A stretch of 64,000 nucleotides of DNA from an uncultured Flavobacteriales bacterium (GCA_913056345.1 CAJXMH010000001.1:62001-126000), one strand, 5' to 3'; positions 33,304 to 42,945 are shown, counted from the first letter of the stretch. Program-made: numbers and translations. Notes: generated by a model from the sequence alone, not told the origin.

Positions 33304-34344
33304 CTACTCGCTTTGGTAAGCTTCTTTCTCCTGTTTTGCGTAATATTTTCTGAGGAATGCCTTTTTCGAATCCTTGTAAGATGATATTGCCCCCATTTTA
33401 TAAAGGCAATAAATGTAGATCCATGCGGTATCTATTTGATAGGGTAAGAATCCCGCTCTTGCACTTCCCGGATAAAGATGATGGTTATTGTGCCATTCTC
33501 CTGAAAATAAACCCGGTCTAGTTTGATTGATCGATAGGTTTTGCAAGTCGAAGTCAATTCCCTCTTTGTGTTTAACCTCACCTTTTCCATGACCGGTGTA
33601 ATTAAAAGCCCTTACCAAGACAAACCAAAAAAGTGCTGCACTAAAAGCGGTACAGGCTAAACCATGACCGCCAATAAAGTAAAAAGCAGCGTACCAAAAG
33701 GCCCAATTGAAAAGCCAAAGCGCAAGTGTGTACAATGGAGTAGCAATTGAGCCCCATTGTAAATATTGCTTATGGTTGTTTAACTGAACCCCTGTATGTT
33801 TCATAAAGGCCTGCAGTCGGTTGTATTCTTCTGCATTCAGATCACGGGCAACGCTTTGATGATTCACATCTGAAAGCATACAATACCATAATCCTCCTTT
33901 TGCATTGTAAGGATCACCGGGTTCGTCAGAACGAGCATGGTGAACGTGATGGGACACCACATATATTTCTTCCGGAAAGGTTTTAATAACAAGGTTTTGC
34001 GTTAAAAACCTCCAAATTGGATGACTAAAGGTGTAAGCTTTATGGGTGCTGAAGCGATGAAACCAAATTGTGCCATGCGTGCTCATGATTATCATGGAGT
34101 AAAGCACAAAAAAGAGGAGAAGCGGCCAACTAATAAAATGGAACAGAAAGAAATAAAGAAAAGGAAGCATACAAATAGCCATTAGCCAGCTGATTGCTGC
34201 GATCCAGTTTCTTCGATCAGCAAATATATTGACATTACGAAATGCTTCCTTAAACAATTCTAGCGTGCTCGGGGTAACTAATTCACCATTTTCATCTTTC
34301 CAGCCGTAAGAAGGTTCTTTTAAGATACGATCAATAAATGCCAT
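33304..34344 (-). CDS. Acyl-CoA/fatty acid desaturase
   Basis: The 346-residue protein has four membrane segments and three histidine boxes: HRFSTH (in WFHRFSTHKAY), HHVHH (SHHVHHARSDEPG), and HNNHH (EWHNNHHLYPGSA), which bind the diiron centre of membrane desaturases. It inserts a cis double bond in membrane lipid acyl chains, probably delta-9. It converges with xerD, one base apart. The electron donor is not next to it; the ferredoxin gene at 47933 is a candidate only by presence. Confidence 0.93.
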   Translation of the reverse strand: MAFIDRILKEPSYGWKDENGELVTPSTLELFKEAFRNVNIFADRRNWIAAISWLMAICMLPFLYFFLFHFISWPLLLFFVLYSMIIMSTHGTIWFHRFSTHKAYTFSHPIWRFLTQNLVIKTFPEEIYVVSHHVHHARSDEPGDPYNAKGGLWYCMLSDVNHQSVARDLNAEEYNRLQAFMKHTGVQLNNHKQYLQWGSIATPLYTLALWLFNWAFWYAAFYFIGGHGLACTAFSAALFWFVLVRAFNYTGHGKGEVKHKEGIDFDLQNLSINQTRPGLFSGEWHNNHHLYPGSARAGFLPYQIDTAWIYIYCLYKMGAISSYKDSKKAFLRKYYAKQEKEAYQSE

Positions 34345-34483
34345 GCAATTTGATTTTTGAGTTCAATACCCATGTTTTGCTAAAATAAGCATTGTAAAGC
34401 TGCTTATGAAGGAATGTACAACTGTTCTTGATTTGCGGAATTATAAGGGTTTTTATAGTTTTAAACTTCAAATCTTAATTGCA

Positions 34484-34852
34484 ATGGAAAAACGATGTTT
34501 AGAGTGTGAAGAGGAATTATTTGGTCGGATCGACAAGAAGTTTTGCAGTGACCAATGCAGAAATGCCTACAACAATAAATCACTCAGAGAAGAGAATAAT
34601 TACATTAGATCGGTTAACAGCATTTTGAGAAAGAACCGACGGATCCTCGCCAAACTCAATCCTAAAGGAAAGGCAAAAGTTCACCGCGATCAACTGTTAA
34701 AAAAAGGCTTTAGCTTTAACTACCACACTGATCTTTATAAAACCAAAGAAAATAAAGTTTACCATTTTTGCTACGATCAAGGGTATCTAGAGCTTGAAGG
34801 TCAGCTGTTTGCTTTAGTGAAAAAGAAGGAATACATCAATCAACCGAATTGA
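34484..34852 (+). CDS. Small protein with zinc-ribbon-like N-terminus
   Basis: The longest frame starts at 34406, but the ATG at 34484 gives MEKRCLECEEEL with two Cys pairs (CLEC and FCSDQC), a treble-clef-like zinc ribbon; 122 residues. The rest is basic and helical (RSVNSILRKNRRILAKLNPKGKAKVHRDQLLKKGF), suggesting nucleic acid binding. This protein is common in Bacteroidota and without known function. Upstream 60 bases contain no clear promoter. Confidence 0.8.
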   Translation: MEKRCLECEEELFGRIDKKFCSDQCRNAYNNKSLREENNYIRSVNSILRKNRRILAKLNPKGKAKVHRDQLLKKGFSFNYHTDLYKTKENKVYHFCYDQGYLELEGQLFALVKKKEYINQPN

Positions 34853-34922
34853 TTTTAGCGCTTTATTTTATTACTAGGCAATAATTCAATTACCTTAGCG
34901 TAATCTTTCTTTCGCTACCCAA

Positions 34923-35969
34923 ATGATGCATAAAAATGCTGCTTTTTTATTCTTGACGCTACTGCCAAGTCTCATCTATGCTCAAATGGGAGGTAACAAC
35001 AGCTATGAGTTTTTAAACCTTACTTCTTCTGCTCGAGTTGCTGCCCTTGGCGGAAATCAAATTGCCGTGCAAGACGATGATCTCTTTTTGGGAATTGAAA
35101 ATCCTTCATTACTCAATAAAGCCATGGATCAAAAATTGGCTTTTACTTATGTGGATTACCTTACAGACATTAGTTACGGTAATGCAGCTTATGCCAAGCA
35201 CTTTGACAGTATTGGCACTTTCAACCTTGCCTTGAATTACATCAATTACGGTGATTTTACTGAGACTGATAATGCCGGAAACGAACTCGGAACCTTTACC
35301 GCTGGAGAGTATGCTTTTCAATTAGGTTATGCCCGCGCTTTAGATTCAAATTTTACTGCCGGAATAAATGTAAAAACCATTTATTCAGACCTTTTTGAAA
35401 ATCAGTCCTTGGCCATGGCTGCAGATCTAGGTCTGACGTATTACTCCAGAAAGCGAGAAGTAACCCTGAGTTTTTTAATCAAGAATTTAGGCGGACAGTT
35501 ATCGGCTTATTATGAAGGAAATGAAGCCAGCTTGCCCTATGAAATGCAATTGGGTTTTAGCAAACGCCTATCAAAGGTGCCTTTGCGTTTGGGCATGATT
35601 TATACCCACCTGCAACAATGGGACCTGCAGTACGATAATCCGAATGATGAAGTTGAAAGCTCCGTTTTACTCGACCCAAGTCAAGTAGAGGAAGAAAGTG
35701 AACCCGGTTTCTTTGACAATCTTGCACGTCATATGATCGTTAACGCAGAATTCTTAATCTCTGAAAATTTCAATGTTCGTTTAGGCTACAGCTACTTAAG
35801 AAGAAGTGAATTGCGAATTGATGAGAGACTTGGTACAGTTGGTTTAAGTTGGGGCTTTGGTCTGCGTATTTCTAAGTTTCACCTAAGTTATGGTAGGTCA
35901 GCCTTTCATCAAGCAGGAGCTACTAATACCTTTTCGCTTTCAACCCGTCTTTCTGACTTTATCAATTAA
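34923..35969 (+). CDS. porQ: Type IX secretion protein PorQ
   Basis: The 348-residue outer-membrane-type protein has a signal peptide (about residues 1-20) and the family opening SYEFLNLTSSARVAALGGN, then many amphipathic strands ending LSTRLSDFIN. PorQ is a beta-barrel linked with the attachment complex (PorU/V/Z) of the type IX secretion system of Bacteroidota. It heads porQ-cmk, an order seen in relatives. The other secretion genes are not in this window. Confidence 0.9.
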   Translation: MMHKNAAFLFLTLLPSLIYAQMGGNNSYEFLNLTSSARVAALGGNQIAVQDDDLFLGIENPSLLNKAMDQKLAFTYVDYLTDISYGNAAYAKHFDSIGTFNLALNYINYGDFTETDNAGNELGTFTAGEYAFQLGYARALDSNFTAGINVKTIYSDLFENQSLAMAADLGLTYYSRKREVTLSFLIKNLGGQLSAYYEGNEASLPYEMQLGFSKRLSKVPLRLGMIYTHLQQWDLQYDNPNDEVESSVLLDPSQVEEESEPGFFDNLARHMIVNAEFLISENFNVRLGYSYLRRSELRIDERLGTVGLSWGFGLRISKFHLSYGRSAFHQAGATNTFSLSTRLSDFIN

Positions 35970-35977
35970 TTCAGCCG

Positions 35978-36661
35978 ATGGAACCCATTATTATAGCAAT
36001 TGACGGTTTTTCTTCCTGCGGAAAAAGTACGCTAGCCAAAGCCTTAGCAAAAAGATTGGGTTTTGCCTACCTCGATACAGGGGCGATGTACAGAGCTGTT
36101 ACCCTCTATGGGATTCAAAAAGGAGTAGAGGTGGCTAATTTGAACGATCAAGAAATTTCCAAGCTCCTCAATGAGGTTGAAATTACCTTTAAGCCCGATC
36201 CGATAACAGCGGAGAATATTACTTACTTGAATGGAAAGCCAGTTGAAAAGGAAATCAGGGGCAAGGCAGTTTCTAACGCGGTAAGTGAAGTGGCGCAGTT
36301 GAAAGAAATTCGTAAGCGTATGCTTCAATTGCAAAGAGAAGCAGGGAAGAACAAGGGCATTGTAGTAGATGGGAGAGATATTGGTACAAAAGTATTTCCT
36401 CAAGCAGAATTGAAGTTATTCATGACCGCCTCACCTGAGATTAGAGCTGAAAGAAGGTACCAAGAGTTACAAAAAAAGGGGCAGCAGATTTCCTTAGAAG
36501 AGGTTGAAGAAAACCTCAAAAAACGGGATCATCAAGATACTCACCGAGAAGAAAATCCGCTGGTAAAAGCTAAGGATGCTATTGAGTTGGATAATTCACA
36601 CCTTGATCAGGATGAGCAATTGAACTTTGTGTTAAGACTCTTGCAAGAAAAGTTTGCTTAG
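35978..36661 (+). CDS. cmk: Cytidylate kinase
   Basis: The 227-residue protein has P-loop GFSSCGKST, DTGAMYRAVTLY, GRDIGTKVFPQA and the lid RRYQELQKKGQ. It phosphorylates CMP and dCMP. It follows porQ by 8 bases and overlaps the ispH 3' end by 4 bases on the opposite strand. Confidence 0.96.
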   Translation: MEPIIIAIDGFSSCGKSTLAKALAKRLGFAYLDTGAMYRAVTLYGIQKGVEVANLNDQEISKLLNEVEITFKPDPITAENITYLNGKPVEKEIRGKAVSNAVSEVAQLKEIRKRMLQLQREAGKNKGIVVDGRDIGTKVFPQAELKLFMTASPEIRAERRYQELQKKGQQISLEEVEENLKKRDHQDTHREENPLVKAKDAIELDNSHLDQDEQLNFVLRLLQEKFA

Positions 36662-37884
36662 TTCATTCTTATTTCATTCAAAATTTCTTCCTTAGATCGC
36701 TTAATTTCAAAAAAGCTTAAAAGCCGATCCAATACACCATCTACCACCGCATCAGGACAAGAAGCGCCTGAGGTGAGAATTATTTTTAAGGGCTCTAGAT
36801 CAGGTAAATAGTTTTCAGTTTGTTTCATTTGTTTTGTATGAAAGTCAAAATGCCTGATTTTATCTTTTGAAAGAAGTTCTTCACCACTTGAAATAAAATA
36901 AGTGGGTAATTTTTCTTCACACAATTCAACAAGGTGAGAAGTGTTGGAACTGTTGAAACCCCCAACTACAAAAGCTACGTCGGCCTCCTCTTCTAAAAGC
37001 CCATAAGTAGCCTGTTGGTTGTCGTTAGTCGCATAACAAAGGGTGTCGCGTGTATCTGCAAAGTGTTCTTTCGCTTGATCTTCTCCAAATCGATCTACCA
37101 TTACACCCTTAAAGTAATCAGCTATGGCCTGCGTGTCAGAAGCAAGCATGGTGGTTTGGTTAACCACCCCTACGCGGTCTAAGTCCTTTTTAGGGTCAAA
37201 ACCATCAGAAACTTGGTTAGCAAAGACCTCATGAAATCTGTCCAGATCCATTTGTCCCATCATAAATGAACCAAGTTGCTCGGCCTCATCCATATCCCTT
37301 ACCACAATTGATTTGGCATACTGAGATGAATGTGAGAAAGTTGCCCTTGTTTCTTCATGTTTGTGCTTACCGTGTATAATAACTGTGTAGTCCTTTTTAC
37401 CAAGCTTTTCAGATTGCTTCCATACCTTAGTTACAAACGGGCAAGTGGTATCATATTGTTTTAATTCTACTCCTTTATCTTTTAGCAATTCCTCTACTTC
37501 TATGGTAGTGCCAAAAGCCGGTATGATCACGATATCATCTTTTTGGATCTGGTCCCATGAAATAAATTGATTTCCTTGGGTGTCCATAATGAAATTGATG
37601 CCCATAGCCCTTAAGTCATGATTCACTTTTGGGTTGTGGATCATCTGACTGAGTAAATAAATGTTTTTACCGGGATTTTCTTCTACTGCTTTGTAGGCTA
37701 TTTCAATCGCATTTTCAACTCCGTAGCAAAAACCGAAATGACGGGCAATCAATACTTTGATAGGCCCAAAGTCGAGCGTAGTAGGAGTGAAGTCTTTTTT
37801 TCGAGGATCAGTTATTTTGCGGCTTTCTTTGATTTCAGAAATGAAAGAACTGCGGTAAAAGGTTGGGATATCGAATTGTTTCAT
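36658..37884 (-). CDS. ispH: 4-hydroxy-3-methylbut-2-enyl diphosphate reductase, long form
   Basis: The 408-residue protein contains ARHFGFCYGVENAIE (first cluster Cys), YDTTCPFVTKVW and SGASCPDAVVDGVLDRL, the three Cys ligands of the [4Fe-4S] cluster, and HGKHKHEETRAT. It catalyses the last step of the MEP isoprenoid pathway. The N-terminal 40 residues and a middle insertion are typical of the Bacteroidota long version (others are about 310). Promoter box TACATTTG ends seven bases before the ATG. Confidence 0.95.
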   Translation of the reverse strand: MKQFDIPTFYRSSFISEIKESRKITDPRKKDFTPTTLDFGPIKVLIARHFGFCYGVENAIEIAYKAVEENPGKNIYLLSQMIHNPKVNHDLRAMGINFIMDTQGNQFISWDQIQKDDIVIIPAFGTTIEVEELLKDKGVELKQYDTTCPFVTKVWKQSEKLGKKDYTVIIHGKHKHEETRATFSHSSQYAKSIVVRDMDEAEQLGSFMMGQMDLDRFHEVFANQVSDGFDPKKDLDRVGVVNQTTMLASDTQAIADYFKGVMVDRFGEDQAKEHFADTRDTLCYATNDNQQATYGLLEEEADVAFVVGGFNSSNTSHLVELCEEKLPTYFISSGEELLSKDKIRHFDFHTKQMKQTENYLPDLEPLKIILTSGASCPDAVVDGVLDRLLSFFEIKRSKEEILNEIRMN

Positions 37885-37891
37885 AGCTATG

Positions 37892-37899
37892 CAAATGTA
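37892..37899 (-). promoter_or_regulatory. -7 box of ispH
   Basis: TACATTTG on the minus strand, perfect TAnnTTTG match; seven bases to the ATG, hence a very short or no leader. Confidence 0.5.
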
Positions 37900-37979
37900 A
37901 CTAATGACTACTTTTTAAGTTTATTTTAAGTTCAATATTTCCTCCACTTCAAGAAGCTAATATTCAAACATTTATTTAC

Positions 37980-38033
37980 TATCTTTGCGCCCTCAAAAAA
38001 ATAGGCCCCTTTAGCGGTATGAAGGGGATTTTT
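37980..38033 (+). promoter_or_regulatory. rpsA promoter and leader hairpin
   Basis: TATCTTTG (37980-37987) matches TAnnTTTG. The expected leader contains a hairpin CCCCTT (38006-38011) / AAGGGG (38022-38027) followed by a five-T run at 38029-38033, between the promoter and the rpsA start at 38089. Confidence 0.5.
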
Positions 38034-38088
38034 AAACAAACTTTCGTTTTCATGCCGATCAAAAAACGAAATACAAAACAAGGTCTTA

Positions 38089-40314
38089 ATGGCTGAATCT
38101 AACGAAAAAGCTGCCGAAAACAAGGCAGAAGACAAAAAAGCAGAAACCAAAGAAACTGCTAAAAAAGAAACTGCAACTCCAAAAGCAGAAGAAAAGAAAT
38201 CCACTGAAAAGGCTGAATCTAAAGAAGAAAGTAAGCCAAAAGCTGAGAAGAAAGCTGAAAAAGCAACAGCCGGTAAAGCGACTCCTAAAAAAGAAGCTGT
38301 AAAGGAAGAAGCAAAAGCGGCAAAAGAAGATTCTGAATCAGTAGAAAAAGCGGAAAAAGAAACTAAAAAAGCTGAACCTAAGGCAAAGCGCATTAGCAAA
38401 CCAAGACAAAAGGTTGAAGCGCGTGAGGCTGCGATTGTAAAAGACAAAACAACCGATGCAGAAGAGGTAAAAGCTGAAGAAAAACCTCAAACTAAAGAAG
38501 AGCGTCAACAAGAACTTGCAACTTTTAGAAAAGAGTTTGACTGGGATGCTATCGGAAAGTTTGATGATAAGTACAGCGACCAAGAGCAGAAAGAGCTTGA
38601 GGAAATGTACGATGAGACTTTAACTTCTATTCAGGAACAAGATGTGATTGATGGAAAGATCGTAAGCATCTCTCCAAGAGAAGTTGTGGTAGATATTGGG
38701 TACAAGTCTGATGGTGTGATTAGCATGTCAGAATTGAAATATAGAGATGATCTTAAAGTAGGTGATGAGGTAGAAGTATTTATCGAAAGCCAAGAAGATC
38801 GAAATGGACAGTTGGTTCTCTCTCATAAGAAAGCGAGAGCACTTAGAGCATGGGATCGTGTCAATCAAGCTTTAGATACCCAAGAGGTAATCAAAGGACA
38901 CGTAAAATGCCGTACTAAAGGTGGTTTGATCGTTGATGTATTTGGAATTGAGGCTTTCTTGCCTGGATCACAAATTGATGTTAAACCAATTAGAGACTAC
39001 GACCAGTATGTTGACAAAACCATGGAATTTAAAGTGGTTAAGATCAACAAAGAGTTTAAAAACGTAGTTGTTTCGCATAAAGCACTAATTGAAGCTGAGC
39101 TTGAAGTTCAGAAGAAAGAGATCATTTCTCAGTTAGAGAAAGGTCAAGTGCTTGAAGGTACAGTGAAGAACATTACTTCTTACGGTGTATTTATTGACTT
39201 AGGTGGAGTAGACGGTTTAGTACACATCACTGACCTATCATGGGGTAGAGTAAATCACCCTGAAGAAGTAGTTGAGCTAGACGAAGTAGTAAAAGTTGTA
39301 ATTCTAGACTTTGACGATGACAAAAAGCGTATTGCCTTAGGTATGAAGCAGCTTGAAGGTCATCCATGGGAAAAACTTGATGACAAACTACAAGTTGGTG
39401 ATAAAGTAAAAGGTAAAGTTGTAGTAGTAGCCGATTACGGCGCCTTCGTTGAAATTCAGCCGGGTGTTGAAGGACTAGTTCATGTTTCTGAAATTTCTTG
39501 GTCGAATCAATTGCAGCCTGCTCAAGCATTTTTCAATGTTGGAGATGAAGTAGAGTCTGTGATCTTAACCTTGGATAGAGAAGAACGCAAAATGTCCTTA
39601 GGGGTGAAACAACTTACTCCAGATCCATGGGAAGACATTGCAACAAAGTATCCTGTAGATTCTAAGCATAAGGGTAAAGTGACCAATATTTCAGATTTTG
39701 GAGTATTTGTTGAATTAGAAGAAGGAGTAGATGGATTAGTTCACATTTCTGATCTTTCTTGGTCTAAGAAAATCAACCATCCAAAAGAAGTAACCGCTGT
39801 AGGCGAAGAAATGGAGGTTGTGATCTTAGAGATAGACCAAGAGCAAAGAAGATTGAGCTTAGGATACAAGCAACTTGAAGAGAATCCTTGGGAGACTTTT
39901 GAAACTGTTTTTGAAATTGACAGCATCCATAAAGGAACCATCAGTGAAGTTAATGCTAAAGGAGCAACTGTTATTCTACCTTATGGTGTAGAAGCATTTG
40001 CAACTAAGCGCAACTTGGTGAAAGAAGATGGTAAGAATGCTGAAAAAGACGAAGAACTAGATTTCAAGATCATGGACTTCAACAAGCATGCACGTAAGAT
40101 CATTGTTTCTCACACTCAAATCCATAAGGAAGTTGAGCAAGAGGAGCAAAACATTAAACGTAAGAAAGCAAGTTCTCATAAAAGAGCTACACAGAAAGCA
40201 ATCAAGGACATGAACAAAGGTCAAGAGAAAACAACTCTTGGAGACCTTGACGCTCTTGCTAGCTTGAAAGACGAGCTTGAAGGGGACGAAAGTAAAAAGG
40301 GTGATAAAAAGTAA
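38089..40314 (+). CDS. rpsA: 30S ribosomal protein S1
   Basis: The 741-residue protein carries six S1/OB-fold domains starting near residues 186, 267, 354, 440, 526 and 613 (for example VLEGTVKNITSYGVFIDLGGVDGLVHITDLSW is domain 3 in shortened form VLEGTVKNITSYGVF). An N-terminal 150 residues are low-complexity, Lys/Ala/Glu/Thr-rich, and the C-terminus is basic. S1 recruits mRNA to the 30S subunit. In Bacteroidota, where Shine-Dalgarno use is weak, S1 likely matters more. It has its own promoter with a leader hairpin and a strong terminator. Confidence 0.97.
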   Translation: MAESNEKAAENKAEDKKAETKETAKKETATPKAEEKKSTEKAESKEESKPKAEKKAEKATAGKATPKKEAVKEEAKAAKEDSESVEKAEKETKKAEPKAKRISKPRQKVEAREAAIVKDKTTDAEEVKAEEKPQTKEERQQELATFRKEFDWDAIGKFDDKYSDQEQKELEEMYDETLTSIQEQDVIDGKIVSISPREVVVDIGYKSDGVISMSELKYRDDLKVGDEVEVFIESQEDRNGQLVLSHKKARALRAWDRVNQALDTQEVIKGHVKCRTKGGLIVDVFGIEAFLPGSQIDVKPIRDYDQYVDKTMEFKVVKINKEFKNVVVSHKALIEAELEVQKKEIISQLEKGQVLEGTVKNITSYGVFIDLGGVDGLVHITDLSWGRVNHPEEVVELDEVVKVVILDFDDDKKRIALGMKQLEGHPWEKLDDKLQVGDKVKGKVVVVADYGAFVEIQPGVEGLVHVSEISWSNQLQPAQAFFNVGDEVESVILTLDREERKMSLGVKQLTPDPWEDIATKYPVDSKHKGKVTNISDFGVFVELEEGVDGLVHISDLSWSKKINHPKEVTAVGEEMEVVILEIDQEQRRLSLGYKQLEENPWETFETVFEIDSIHKGTISEVNAKGATVILPYGVEAFATKRNLVKEDGKNAEKDEELDFKIMDFNKHARKIIVSHTQIHKEVEQEEQNIKRKKASSHKRATQKAIKDMNKGQEKTTLGDLDALASLKDELEGDESKKGDKK

Positions 40315-40382
40315 TTTGTTATCCTATAGTTTAGTTAGGCATTAGATGTAACTAAAGCACAGTCTAAACTGCTTTAAAGCAC

Positions 40383-40413
40383 AGCCGAAGAGAGAAATCT
40401 CTTCGGCTTTTTT
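40383..40413 (+). terminator. rpsA terminator
   Basis: Perfect 11-base stem AGCCGAAGAGA/TCTCTTCGGCT with a GAAA tetraloop and a six-T tail. Confidence 0.92.
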
Positions 40414-41041
40414 ATTTAATATATTTCTCTATCAGACGCTAAGAGCGAATTTAATAAGAAGTGCAAAAGATTGGTTTTGAAAGAAGCTATAAACACTGTC
40501 AGAATCAAAGTAGGATTTCTCTTACTCTATGCATGAAATAACCGTTTAATAGCCACAAGCTATAAGTTTGACGTAACTCCAAATAGGGTTTCTAATGAAT
40601 AAAACCTCAATAAGCCAATAAAGACCTTAATTCCTATTACTTATTACAAGAGCACCAATACCACACAGTCCCTATTTACCAATTACTATCTATTGAACGT
40701 TTGCTTGTGTCAAGATGAAGTATTGGTTTGAGTTCTCAGCTGCTACTTAAGCTAGAGAGTCCTTTCTCCTTACTAGTACACTTAAGTTGTAAACGTTTTG
40801 GCTAAAGCAGGTGTGCCGGTTTTTGATTATAAGAATTAAAGTAGTGAAAAGCCGTTGAAACTTCAGAAACTAAATCGAAGAGCGGCGAAATACAGTAGTT
40901 CAAACCACTCCAAATTAAAGTGGAGTAAAGGCAATTACTTTGCTGCGCCCGTGCCTCCGCCGAAAGTGGCTTTTCAACTGTAGGTAGGAGCTGCTCGCAG
41001 TATGGCCATTTGCCAGACGAATGCTTATTGAAAACCCTTAT

Positions 41042-41063
41042 GCCTGCCCGTCCGCAGGCGGGC
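41042..41063. repeat. GC-rich dispersed palindrome, copy 4
   Basis: GCCTGCCCGTCC...AGGCGGGC, nearly identical to copy 1 at 8919-8941. Confidence 0.7.
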
Positions 41064-41271
41064 ACATGTGCTATGTCCGCTTTACAAACAGTCAAAAACT
41101 CAGCGATCTACACTTTCTATCAGAACTTGTGCTCAGATTGAAAATTGTTAGTCAAAAAAACTTTTTGGAATAATTAGGACTAGGTGACCTGCAATTGCCT
41201 ACAACTATAGTACAAAGCAAAACGCTGCAGTCAAATCATGTTTGATTTGTGTAGGACAGTTTTTGAGTAAT

Positions 41272-41301
41272 AAAAAAAGCCCCTGCATCAGCAGGGGCTT
41301 T
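41272..41301 (-). terminator. Terminator of the OmpA-family gene
   Basis: Stem AAAGCCCCTGC/GCAGGGGCTTT with 4-base loop; T-run on the minus strand at 41278-41272. Confidence 0.9.
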
Positions 41302-41322
41302 GAATTGGAAATTAACTTATTC

Positions 41323-42945
41323 TTAGTCTATTATGTTGATTTCAACTCTTCTGTTTTGAGCTCTTCCTTCAGCTGTTTCGTTCGTCGCAATTGGATTACT
41401 TTCACCCATTCCTACTGCTTTGATTTGGTCAGCTGGTACACCTTTTCTAATTAAGTAACGCTCAATTCTGTCTGCTCTTCGGTCAGTTAAGCGCTGGTTG
41501 TAACCTTCAGGACCTGTGCTATCTGCAAAAGCTTTGATGTCTACAGAAATATTTTCTGCTTTTTTCAATGCCATTGCTAGCTTATTAAGCTGGTCATAGT
41601 ACTTAATCTTGATGGTAAAGCTCTCAGAGTCAAAATTAATATCGGTTAGCAATTCACTTGGAATACCTTCCACTTCTTTCTTAGGCTCTTTCTTAGCAAT
41701 AACCTTTTCCTCTTCTTTCTTAGGCTCTTCTTCTGTATCAGTAAATACAAACTTGCCATCTTTCTCAGAAGTGGTGCGTTTATTACCTGCTTCATCTACT
41801 AGGTAAATTTCAACATCATCAGCACTACCGTCAAGGTTGATAGGTTTGAGCGAGTAGTTTTTATCGGCTTCTAATGGACTAAATTCAAATTTTCCATTTC
41901 CATCAGTGTAGATCGTATCTACAGGATTGCCATTTTCGTCTAGCACAACAAGTGCTGCATTTTCCATTGGGAGGTTATTGTAAGTAAATACACCCATGCG
42001 TTTACTTTCTTCCTCAATAACTTCTTCAGGACAACCACCTAAGGATTCTAAACCTGCCACATCAGGACATTTATCATCTTTATCTGCCACTAAATCTCCA
42101 TCACTATCAGGACAACCATTAAGCGTACCTGCAACATTAGGACAAGGATCGTCAGCATTTGCTATACTATCATTGTCGCTATCAGGACAGCCATTGGTGT
42201 ATTCAAAACCTGGCATGCTTGGACATTTATCTCTATCGTTTGGAATACCATCGAGATCTAAATCAACCGCACAACCAAATTTGTCAACTTTCATTCCTAA
42301 TTCAGTGTTAGGACATTGATCCTTTCGGTCTGGAACACCATCTTTATCGATATCTTGGGTAGATTTAATCACAGTACTAACTCCAATGGAGCTTTGTAAG
42401 AACATGTCGTTGCTACCGTCAGTTTCGCCTTCAAAGTCATCTCCATTGGCAACTAAAAGCGTGTTTTGATACCTGATATTAACGTTTTCGTTCAATTTGT
42501 AGTTGACTCCTATACCACCACTTGGCAGAGCTAGGTAACTTGTATTATCGCTAGAACCCTCTTGGTCAAATGTCATGTAACCTATACCTGCAAAAATGAA
42601 AGGTCTGAATTTTACATTGTCATTTTTAAAGAAATTAAACTTCAAGTGCACATTAGCTTGGTTCATATTGTATATAGACCTTGATGGGCGAGTTTCAGTT
42701 CTACTAATTTTTAAATCACCTAGTGTTAAATCTGCTGCAACATCAAAGTGCGGTGAAAGATAGCGCGATACTGAAAAACCGGCTAAGCCATTGTGGTGAT
42801 CAGTAAAGTTGAAAAATTGGTTTTCAACATCTCCGTTGTATTGCTCTGATCCAATATGAATTCCAATTCTCCAAGGATTCTGTTTGTTCTGTCCAAAGCT
42901 CAATAAGCAAGCTGACAAAAGAAATAATAATGTAAAGTTTCTCAT
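41323..42945 (-). CDS. OmpA-family outer membrane protein with thrombospondin-3 repeats
   Basis: Start set at ATG 42945 (the longer frame begins with TTG); signal peptide ends LLSFGQ. The 540-residue protein has an N-terminal eight-strand-type beta-barrel (about residues 20-185), a run of Asp-rich thrombospondin-3 repeats (about 190-305; DKDGVPDRKDQCPN and NGCPDSDNDS type) that bind calcium, a carboxypeptidase-regulatory-like bridge, and an OmpA C-terminal domain (about 425-540) with RLTDRRADRIERYL and GRAQNRRVEI, which holds peptidoglycan. It anchors the outer membrane to the cell wall. Well terminated and monocistronic. Confidence 0.95.
   Translation of the reverse strand: MRNFTLLFLLSACLLSFGQNKQNPWRIGIHIGSEQYNGDVENQFFNFTDHHNGLAGFSVSRYLSPHFDVAADLTLGDLKISRTETRPSRSIYNMNQANVHLKFNFFKNDNVKFRPFIFAGIGYMTFDQEGSSDNTSYLALPSGGIGVNYKLNENVNIRYQNTLLVANGDDFEGETDGSNDMFLQSSIGVSTVIKSTQDIDKDGVPDRKDQCPNTELGMKVDKFGCAVDLDLDGIPNDRDKCPSMPGFEYTNGCPDSDNDSIANADDPCPNVAGTLNGCPDSDGDLVADKDDKCPDVAGLESLGGCPEEVIEEESKRMGVFTYNNLPMENAALVVLDENGNPVDTIYTDGNGKFEFSPLEADKNYSLKPINLDGSADDVEIYLVDEAGNKRTTSEKDGKFVFTDTEEEPKKEEEKVIAKKEPKKEVEGIPSELLTDINFDSESFTIKIKYYDQLNKLAMALKKAENISVDIKAFADSTGPEGYNQRLTDRRADRIERYLIRKGVPADQIKAVGMGESNPIATNETAEGRAQNRRVEINIID

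Larger units (their letters stand above)
40315..41271. other. Gene-free region of about 1 kb
   Basis: Contains the rpsA terminator at its left end and, at 41042-41063, a GC-rich palindrome. Stops are frequent in all frames; a 97-codon minus-strand frame (40802-41095) covers the palindrome and does not look coding. No tRNA, riboswitch or repeat of the other local families is visible. It could hold decayed genes. Confidence 0.6.

Noticed and set aside
37932-38447. 171-codon minus-strand frame over the start of rpsA
   Set aside because: It is the antisense of the Lys/Ala/Glu-rich S1 N-terminus and gives a Ser/Phe/Ala-rich, low-complexity product, as expected from a shadow.
40802-41095. 97-codon minus-strand frame in the gene desert
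   Set aside because: It includes the GC-rich palindrome and has unusual Cys/His/Arg usage; no support.
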